Assembly: GCA_022651005.1 (NCBI GenBank)
Contig: JALCQD010000001.1
Location: 124,001 to 188,000 of the forward strand
Length of the DNA: 64,000 nucleotides
Direction of reading: 5' to 3'
DNA from: Bifidobacteriaceae bacterium
GTDB taxonomy: Bacteria > Actinomycetota > Actinomycetes > Actinomycetales > Bifidobacteriaceae
Part shown: positions 57,885 to 64,000 of the stretch, piece after piece
How the letters are laid out: each line of letters starts with the position of its first letter
Position numbering within the stretch: position 1 is the first letter of the stretch
Position numbers and translations under genes: made by a program
The notes under the pieces: model-generated
The model's database searches: none
Seen by the model: only the letters and a program-made list of their open reading frames with translations
Told to the model about the DNA's origin: nothing

Positions 57885-60287
57885 TTACCTCTCGCGCAGG
57901 TCCTTGGGATTGATCCAGAAGCGCAGTTCGCCGGGTTCCCGGTGGATCGCGCGGCTCGCGGCCGCAACGTGCAGCCTGCGAGCAAGCTCATCGCGCTGAG
58001 TGAGCGGCACGCGCACGATGGCACGCACCCTGTCGTTGGAACCCTCCAGTTGCTGATTGCGCATGGTGGGAGCCGGCGGAATGGTGATGGGGCCCATGAC
58101 GGACGGCAGTTCGTCGTCCATGTTTGCACCGTTAACAATCGCCCCGTCAGCAATCGTGCCGTCGGGAACCTTACTGCCGGAAATTCCGCTGTTAGGCCCG
58201 GGAATCGGTGCGTTCTCTCCCCCAGCTTCGTTCTCTTCCGGAACTGACACCTTTACCGGAATCGCAGCGAAGTCGCCATCGAGCGCACCGATCTCCCCCA
58301 GCACGCTCATCACAGCCGAGTATTTTCCCCACACGCTGGCGGCACAGATGGACGGCGGCAGCCCCGCCTCAGCACGTTCTGTATTTTCCTTCCGCGCCAA
58401 AATTCTCGGATCCCACGACACCAGCGAATGGGCGACGTCCGGGTCGCACTGCCCCACCAGCAGCACCTGTCCGCCCTCCGAGGCCGGAGCAATCTGCGAG
58501 CTCAGGTGCATCCACACGTTGAGGGTGTCCACGCGCGAATCCAGGGCCTGCGAATACAGGGACGTCCACGCGTCCAGAATTGCGAGCGCCTGGTACTGGC
58601 CGCCTTCCACGCGAGGCTCCGCGCCCGGTGTCGCAATGACCACCCTTGGACTCGCCGGAACCGATTCCACCACACCGCGCGGCTGCTGCGGCGTCGAGAC
58701 CACGACCGGCAACCCCCGCAGGAGATTACGCACCTCGGCCGCCGTTCCCTGCGCGCCCACGCGCACGGCACGGAATTGTTCCGACCCGCAGTAGCGGCAC
58801 GTCCAGCCGTTGGCGGGCTGCGAACACCACGCGCACACGGGTGTCGCACGTCCCTGGGTACGCAGCGGACCGGAGCAGCGGCGGCACCGCGCCTGCCGGT
58901 GGCATTGTGCACAGGAGAGCACTTCCGTATATCCGTCGTAGGGCACGGCCACGAGCACGGGGCCGCGCTGTGCCGCCGAGGCGAGCGCCGCCGATACCGT
59001 GTGCGGCAGACGCGCACCCGCCGTGGCGTCACCCAGCTTGCCAAGTTCTTGGGGGCTCGCCCACCGGATCCAAGGCCGCGTTTGCGTCACGACCGTGGGA
59101 TACCCGTGGACCTCGAGCGTTCGTTGCCCGGATGCGCCAGATATACCAGATACGCCCAGGGTGTCCACCTCGCGTTGAGATACGGGAGACCGTCCCAGTC
59201 CCATGGAGAGAAATACTCCGTGGTGCGTCCGCGCGCGAGTCTGCAGCACGTCTCGCACGTTGGCATAGGGCATGAAGCCGTCGGTGTTCTGGTAGGCGTT
59301 GTCGTCCACCACGGCGAACAATCCGGGGCCGGAAGTCGGTGCGTACATGGCGGCGCGCGTGCCGATGGCACATTTCACCGCGCCCGAGCAGAGTGCCACA
59401 TACGAGCGGTAACGGGATTCCTGCGATTCGTTGGAGTCAATGATGGCGACGTCGCCGTCGCCCACGATATTGGAATCTCCCGGCTGACCGCTCAGCGACG
59501 ACACGAGCCGCCGCAGGCCATACTTGGTAAGCTCTGCCATGAGCGTGGTCACCGCGCGATGGTGCGGCAGGCACACAACGGCTGATTTCCCGCTATCCAA
59601 CGCCTGAATCACCGACCACGCCATATCCTCGGCCCACTTATTCGGCCCGGGCAAGCAGTCCCACACCATCTGACCCCACGAGGTTCCGGACAGTGCCGCG
59701 GAAGCGTCATCCGCGCCCATGTACTCCTCTTGGACGCGACGGGTCTCGTAGTCAAAGTATTTGGGATTGATTTCGCTGCCGACAGCGGCAGTGCCCACTC
59801 CTGCGGCCTCATCCCCCACTCGTGCGCCGCGCGAAATGGCGCCCCATCCACGTTCGTGTTCGATGCGCGCCACGCGAGGTGGTATCGCCACACGAAGAAT
59901 GTTGGCGCGCGTGCCACCAAAGATCTCCGCAATGCGCTCGATGTCCGCACGCATCTGCTCGCTGAGCATCACAATCGGAGAAATAACGCGCTCGATGTAA
60001 CGCAGCAGCGAGACGTCTGTTGTTGACGTCTGCGCGCGCTCCCACACGAAACCGTCGAGAAGCCTTCCGCCGAAGCGCACGCGCACGCGCACCCCGGGAA
60101 CGGCGGTGTCGGCATACTTCTCTTCCACGAGATAGTCAAAGGTGCGGCCCAGGTGCGCCGCCTGCACGTCCAAAACAACCCTTGCCACGGGCAGTTCCGC
60201 GGCCGGAATCTTTTGCGCAGGCGACTTCTTCTTGCGGGCACGGGGCGCCAGGCCGTCCAGCGCAGGTTGCATATCGCTGTAGTCCAT
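57885..60287 (-). CDS. priA: primosomal protein PriA (probable, helicase motifs lost)
   Basis: 800 residues. The N-terminal 3'-DNA-binding domain reads VARVVLDVQAAHLGRTFDYL and VPGVRVRVRFGGRLLDGFVW; the zinc region near 455-500 has the eight Cys (CAQCHRQARCRRCSGPL and CAWCSQPANGWTCRYCG). GTRAAMYAPTSGPGLFAVVD is the position of the helicase DExx box, but Walker A and DEAH are missing (AVVCLPHHRAVTTL in the place of GKT). Actinobacterial PriA is known to lack helicase motifs. It restarts replication at stalled forks. The C-terminal region has a Gly/Asn-rich insert (NEAGGENAPIPGPNSG). Confidence 0.9.
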   Translation of the reverse strand: MDYSDMQPALDGLAPRARKKKSPAQKIPAAELPVARVVLDVQAAHLGRTFDYLVEEKYADTAVPGVRVRVRFGGRLLDGFVWERAQTSTTDVSLLRYIERVISPIVMLSEQMRADIERIAEIFGGTRANILRVAIPPRVARIEHERGWGAISRGARVGDEAAGVGTAAVGSEINPKYFDYETRRVQEEYMGADDASAALSGTSWGQMVWDCLPGPNKWAEDMAWSVIQALDSGKSAVVCLPHHRAVTTLMAELTKYGLRRLVSSLSGQPGDSNIVGDGDVAIIDSNESQESRYRSYVALCSGAVKCAIGTRAAMYAPTSGPGLFAVVDDNAYQNTDGFMPYANVRDVLQTRARTHHGVFLSMGLGRSPVSQREVDTLGVSGISGASGQRTLEVHGYPTVVTQTRPWIRWASPQELGKLGDATAGARLPHTVSAALASAAQRGPVLVAVPYDGYTEVLSCAQCHRQARCRRCSGPLRTQGRATPVCAWCSQPANGWTCRYCGSEQFRAVRVGAQGTAAEVRNLLRGLPVVVSTPQQPRGVVESVPASPRVVIATPGAEPRVEGGQYQALAILDAWTSLYSQALDSRVDTLNVWMHLSSQIAPASEGGQVLLVGQCDPDVAHSLVSWDPRILARKENTERAEAGLPPSICAASVWGKYSAVMSVLGEIGALDGDFAAIPVKVSVPEENEAGGENAPIPGPNSGISGSKVPDGTIADGAIVNGANMDDELPSVMGPITIPPAPTMRNQQLEGSNDRVRAIVRVPLTQRDELARRLHVAAASRAIHREPGELRFWINPKDLRER

Positions 60288-60362
60288 CCGTGCCCCTTTC
60301 CCTCTGTCTACCTGTGGCTTCCTGCCTTTGGTTTTCGGTTCCTGTGTGTTCTGCCCGCGTTC

Positions 60363-61631
60363 CTACGCGAGCGCCGCGCGCAGCTCCTCCACCTTGTCCG
60401 TGTGTTCCCACGTGAAGTCGGGATCCTGTCGACCAAAGTGGCCGTACGCCGCAGTCTTGGCGTAGATGGGCCGCATGAGGTCAAGCTCGTCAATGATTGC
60501 CGCCGGGCGCAGGTCGAAGACCGTGCGCACTGCCGCCTCAATCTCGGCCCTGCTCGCTCCCTGCTCGGTGCCGAAAGTATCCACCATCACGGCCACGGGG
60601 TCAGCGACGCCGATCGCGTAGGCGATCTGGACCTCTGCCCTGTGCGCGAGGCCGGCCGCTACAATGTTCTTGGCCACCCAACGGGCTGCGTACGCAGCGG
60701 AACGATCCACCTTGGAGGGATCCTTGCCCGAGAAGGCGCCACCGCCGTGGTGAGCGGCACCACCGTAAGTGTCGACGATGATCTTTCGACCCGTAAGGCC
60801 TGAGTCGGCGGCTGGACCACCGAGGACGAAGGATCCCGTGGGATTGACGAAAAGCTTGAAGTGCTCGTGCTCCACGCGGCCCGCAACGCCATCGCCGCTG
60901 CACACGGCATCAAGCGCTGGCTGAATCACATGTTCCAACAGCTGCGCGCGCAGGTATTCCTGCGTCACGTCCGGATCGTGCTGAGTGGAAATCAGAACGG
61001 TATGAATGCGCAGGGGCGTGCCTGCCTCGTCGTATTCCACCGTCACCTGCGTCTTGCCATCTGGGCGCAAATGCGGAACGATGCCCTTCTTGCGCACCTC
61101 TGCGAGACGCTCTGCAAGCCGATGCGCCAGCGTGATGGGCAGCGGCATGAGCACGTTGGTCTCGTCGGAAGCATAGCCGAACACCACTCCCTGGTCCCCC
61201 GCTCCCTGGGATTCGTACAGGCTTTCGCGCTGGGCGGCAGTGAGATTCTCATGGGCGTGCACGTGTGCCGTGGGCGTGGCGCGGGTGGCAGGCGTCACCA
61301 TGCGGTCCACGCCCTGATTGATTTCCGCGCTCTGTTGGCCGATGGCCACAAGAATGCCGCAGGAGTCAGCGTCCAAGCCGATGCGCGAACTGGTGTAGCC
61401 AATGCCGCGCACCACGTTCCTCACCACTGTGGGAATGTCGGTGTAGCCCTCGCTCGTCACCTCGCCGAACACGAAGAACTGGCCGTTCGTGGCCGAGGTC
61501 TCCACTGCGACGTGCGAATGGGGATCCTTCGTCAGCATGTCGTCCAGAATGGCGTCCGAGATTTGGTCGCACATCTTGTCAGGGTGACCTTCCGTCACCG
61601 ACTCCGCCGTAATGAGACGCGGTTCTGCCAT
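60363..61631 (-). CDS. metK: S-adenosylmethionine synthase
   Basis: 422 residues. [20 protein letters not shown] (ATP-binding His/Asp), [20 protein letters not shown] (signature with GAGDQG) and [20 protein letters not shown] (second signature) are intact. It makes SAM from Met and ATP. I start at ATG 61631 behind GAAAGGTAG; five more in-frame codons upstream are unlikely. No SAM riboswitch is recognisable in the 150-bp leader, but a 13-bp repeat lies there. Confidence 0.97.
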   Translation of the reverse strand: MAEPRLITAESVTEGHPDKMCDQISDAILDDMLTKDPHSHVAVETSATNGQFFVFGEVTSEGYTDIPTVVRNVVRGIGYTSSRIGLDADSCGILVAIGQQSAEINQGVDRMVTPATRATPTAHVHAHENLTAAQRESLYESQGAGDQGVVFGYASDETNVLMPLPITLAHRLAERLAEVRKKGIVPHLRPDGKTQVTVEYDEAGTPLRIHTVLISTQHDPDVTQEYLRAQLLEHVIQPALDAVCSGDGVAGRVEHEHFKLFVNPTGSFVLGGPAADSGLTGRKIIVDTYGGAAHHGGGAFSGKDPSKVDRSAAYAARWVAKNIVAAGLAHRAEVQIAYAIGVADPVAVMVDTFGTEQGASRAEIEAAVRTVFDLRPAAIIDELDLMRPIYAKTAAYGHFGRQDPDFTWEHTDKVEELRAALA

Positions 61632-61736
61632 GGTTCTACCTTTCACTCTCGTACATATCGCTTCTGGTATGGCGCCTTGTGTCTGGATGGCTTCACGGCT
61701 CCAGCGGAGGTACTTGCTGTTTATATCTACTGTTGC

Positions 61737-61772
61737 TGCACTGCTGGTACTGCTGATACTGCACTGCTGGTA
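61737..61772. repeat. 13-bp direct repeat in the rpoZ-metK gap
   Basis: TGCACTGCTGGTA occurs at 61737-61749 and 61760-61772, with extra partial CTGCTG copies between. It lies between the rpoZ terminator and the metK start. Function not known. Confidence 0.5.
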
Positions 61773-61784
61773 TCAAAATACAAA

Positions 61785-61819
61785 AAGGTCTCCCCGCGAA
61801 CAACTCGCGGAGGAGACCT
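61785..61819 (-). terminator. terminator of rpoZ
   Basis: AGGTCTCC(T)CCGCGA faces TCGCGGGGAGACCT (one mismatch), then TTTTTGTATTTTG on the minus strand. A clear rho-independent terminator just past rpoZ. Confidence 0.9.
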
Positions 61820-61851
61820 GTGAATAAGTGCGTACTCTGCTCGGTGTTGAC

Positions 61852-62136
61852 TCAGTTGCCTTCGGAAAGGTCGTCTTCGCCGAGAGTCTCCTCGAGCAAG
61901 CCCTCGTTGATCTCGCGCAGGGCGATGGACAGCGGCTTCTCATTGTTGCCGTACTCCACGAGCGGGCCGACGTTCTGCAGCAGGCCCTCGTTGAGCTGGG
62001 TGAAATACGAATTGATCTGACGCGCGCGCTTTGCGGCGAAAATGGCGAGTGCGTACTTGGAATCCGCGTGCTTCATCAAATCGTCAATCGGCGGATTGGC
62101 AATTCCCAGCGGTTCCGGTTCTGTGCCCAATGGCAT
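61852..62136 (-). CDS. rpoZ: RNA polymerase omega subunit
   Basis: 94 residues. [20 protein letters not shown] and [14 protein letters not shown] are the conserved omega core (IDDLM..SKYAL...AKRARQIN). It helps assemble and stabilise the polymerase by clamping beta-prime. I start at ATG 62136 with GAGGAG 8 nt upstream; five codons upstream in frame are unlikely. It is upstream of metK with its own terminator. Confidence 0.93.
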   Translation of the reverse strand: MPLGTEPEPLGIANPPIDDLMKHADSKYALAIFAAKRARQINSYFTQLNEGLLQNVGPLVEYGNNEKPLSIALREINEGLLEETLGEDDLSEGN

Positions 62137-62493
62137 ATGTTCACTCCTCAAGTGTTGACGGTGCTCTGACGGGTTATACCTCTTATACCCATCAAACTGA
62201 TTCAGTTTAGCTCAAGAGCGCGAAGTTGTGAAGCTGCGAGCTTGACACGGGCGCGATGGGCGTGCGACGGAAGTGCGATGGGAGCACGACGAGCCCAAAC
62301 GGTGATGTGCGTCCGGCAAGCGAACGAGGTGCAAAACTCTCAGACGGCGCGCCGAGTACCGTCCGTTATATGGCTGCTGTTGGGCCGCTGTGTGGCCGCA
62401 CTCCGGCGTATAGCCGCGAACAGGGTCACAAACCCTTCCGGATGATGACCAAACCGTAGGCATTCGCAACGTCAATGGTGTACTAATAGCTGT
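62137..62493. other. rpoZ-ilvD divergent intergenic region
   Basis: 357 bp with no gene. A perfect palindrome AAACTGATTCAGTTT lies at 62194-62208 and could be an operator for rpoZ. I see no tRNA or riboswitch fold. Confidence 0.5.
62479..62487 (+). promoter_or_regulatory. possible extended -10 box for a leaderless ilvD mRNA
   Basis: TGTACTAAT (extended TGn plus ACTAAT) ends 6 nt before the ilvD ATG, with no ribosome binding site between. This would place the transcription start at or very near the start codon. Confidence 0.35.
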
Positions 62494-64000
62494 ATGAAAA
62501 TGAGATCAGACACAGTTATGCAAGGACGAATGTTCGCCGGCGCACGTGCTCTCTACCGCGCTGCTGGTGTCGAAGAGAAGGACTTCGGCAAACCGATCAT
62601 CGCCATCGCCAATTCCTTCTCCGAGTTTGTGCCCGGCCACGTCTTCCTCAACAAGGTGGGCCGCGTCGTTTCCAAGGCAATCAAGGAAGCCGGCGGCATC
62701 CCCCGCGAGTTCAATACCATCGCCGTTGACGACGGCATCGCCATGGGTCATACCGGCATGCTGTACTCACTGCCGTCCCGCGATCTCATCGCCGACGCCG
62801 TTGAGTACTCCGTCAACGCACACTGCGCCGACGCGCTCATCTGTATCTCCAACTGCGACAAGATCACTCCCGGAATGCTCATGGCGTCTCTGCGCCTCAA
62901 CATCCCCACGATCTTCGTCTCCGGCGGCCCGATGGAAGCTGGTTCGACCACTTTCGCGGATGGTTCCACCGACAAGAGCACGGACCTCATCGACGTCATG
63001 TACGCCTCCGCTGACGACAACGTCTCCGACGAGGATCTGCTGGCCTACGAGCGCACCGTGTGCCCCACCTGCGGATCCTGCGCCGGAATGTTCACCGCTA
63101 ACTCCATGAACTGCCTCACCGAGGCTCTCGGTCTGGCACTTCCCGGAAACGGCACCACGCTGGCGACGCACACCTCTCGCGAGCAGCTGTTCGTCAAGGC
63201 CGGCCAGAAGATCGTCGAGATGGCGAACAAGTACTACAAGAACGATGACGAGTCGGTTCTGCCGCGCTCCATCGCCACCAAGTCCGCCTTCGAAAACGCC
63301 ATGACCATGGATGTGGCCATGGGCGGATCCACCAACACCGTGCTCCACATTCTCGCTGCCGCACAGTCCGCTGACGTGGACTTCGACCTCAACGACATCG
63401 AGCGCATCTCGCACACCGTGCCCTGCATCTGCAAGGCGTCGCCATCCGGCGACTGGGAGATCTCCGATGTGCATCACGCCGGCGGCATCCCCCGCATCAT
63501 GGGCGAGCTCGACCGTGCAGGCAAGCTCAACCGCGACGTGCACTCCGTGGACTACCCCGACCTCGAGTCCAAGCTCGCCGATTGGGACGTCCGCCGCGAC
63601 ACTGTGCTGGACGAGGCCAAGGACCTCTACCTCGCCGCTCCCGGCGGAAAGCGCACGGTTGAGGCATGGAGCCAGTCCAACAAGTTCGATTCTCTCGATC
63701 TCGACCCCGTCAACGGCGCCGTGCACGACATGGATCACCCCACAATCGCGGAGGGCGGTCTCGCCGTGCTGCGCGGAAACCTCGCGCCTGACGGCTGCGT
63801 CGTGAAGACTCTGGGCGTGGATCCTTCCATCTGGAAGTTCAGTGGTCGCGCGCGCGTGGTGGAGTCGCAGGAGCAGGCCGTCGAGCTGATTCTCGGCGAC
63901 AAGCTCAACCCCGGCGACGCGCTCATCATTCGCTACGAAGGCCCCAAGGGCGGCCCGGGCATGCAGGAGATGCTGTACCCCACCTCCTTCGTCAAGGGCA
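62494..64000 (+). CDS. ilvD: dihydroxy-acid dehydratase, partial (3' end beyond window)
   Basis: 502 codons are visible of a protein usually near 615 residues. [20 protein letters not shown] starts it. [10 protein letters not shown] and [19 protein letters not shown] carry the Fe-S cluster cysteines, and [15 protein letters not shown] is the conserved late motif. It dehydrates 2,3-dihydroxy acids to 2-keto acids in valine and isoleucine synthesis. ATG 62494 has no ribosome binding site; the extended -10 box just upstream suggests a leaderless start. The gene continues past the right edge. Confidence 0.97.
   Translation, partial: MKMRSDTVMQGRMFAGARALYRAAGVEEKDFGKPIIAIANSFSEFVPGHVFLNKVGRVVSKAIKEAGGIPREFNTIAVDDGIAMGHTGMLYSLPSRDLIADAVEYSVNAHCADALICISNCDKITPGMLMASLRLNIPTIFVSGGPMEAGSTTFADGSTDKSTDLIDVMYASADDNVSDEDLLAYERTVCPTCGSCAGMFTANSMNCLTEALGLALPGNGTTLATHTSREQLFVKAGQKIVEMANKYYKNDDESVLPRSIATKSAFENAMTMDVAMGGSTNTVLHILAAAQSADVDFDLNDIERISHTVPCICKASPSGDWEISDVHHAGGIPRIMGELDRAGKLNRDVHSVDYPDLESKLADWDVRRDTVLDEAKDLYLAAPGGKRTVEAWSQSNKFDSLDLDPVNGAVHDMDHPTIAEGGLAVLRGNLAPDGCVVKTLGVDPSIWKFSGRARVVESQEQAVELILGDKLNPGDALIIRYEGPKGGPGMQEMLYPTSFVKG

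Noticed and set aside
61632-61784. SAM riboswitch before metK
   Set aside because: No SAM-I, SAM-II or SAM-IV core sequence could be recognised; only a short direct repeat is seen.

Overview
The window looks like part of a chromosome from the Bifidobacteriaceae (Actinobacteria). Support comes from a Pup/PafA/Dop/ARC pupylation cluster with no 20S proteasome genes beside it, a solitary groEL under CIRCE control with no groES, an RmlC-RmlD fusion protein, a DUF3027-type gene next to a cold-shock-domain gene, and an actinobacterial-type PriA. Genus and species cannot be fixed from the sequence alone. No rRNA, tRNA or CRISPR array was found.

Layout. 0-8 kb: a DUF3027-like start, a cold-shock-domain protein, a two-component system, a TPM-domain membrane protein, a WXG100 protein, groEL behind twin CIRCE operators, cspA and a LytR_C-type membrane protein. 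8-20.5 kb: ung, then a compact six-gene MoxR/DUF58/VWA operon. Next comes a WXG-like protein followed by an alpha/beta hydrolase that is split by one in-frame stop. After that are purB and a large kinase-like/flippase membrane protein. 20.7-30 kb: hup, a DUF559-type nuclease-fold gene bracketed by 20-bp-phased repeats, then the pupylation cluster pafA-pup-(IMPase-like)-dop-arc and a dedA gene. 30-32 kb: a PIN-like/ImmA-IrrE pair that resembles a toxin-antitoxin module.

32-53.5 kb is an exopolysaccharide (EPS) locus that is visibly richer in A+T than its surroundings, mainly from about 32 to 47 kb. It holds a DPPR-synthase-like UbiA protein, a GT-C-like giant membrane protein, a DUF4012 protein, a Wzy-like polymerase, a Wzx-like flippase, LicD, two GT2 glycosyltransferases, the dTDP-rhamnose genes and the priming glycosyltransferase. 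Several genes here are broken: a GT2 stub at 38.2 kb, an IS1249-like transposase with two in-frame stops, an acyltransferase with a 1-bp frameshift, and the priming glycosyltransferase, which is out of frame at a run of seven G. The last may be a phase-variable OFF state.

53.6-64 kb returns to housekeeping genes: serB, rsmB, fmt, a HAD phosphatase, priA, metK, rpoZ and the start of ilvD, which runs off the window.

The least explained items are the WXG/hydrolase module, which shares an upstream element with the solitary WXG100 gene, the phased repeats around the DUF559 gene, and the homopolymer switch in the EPS priming gene.
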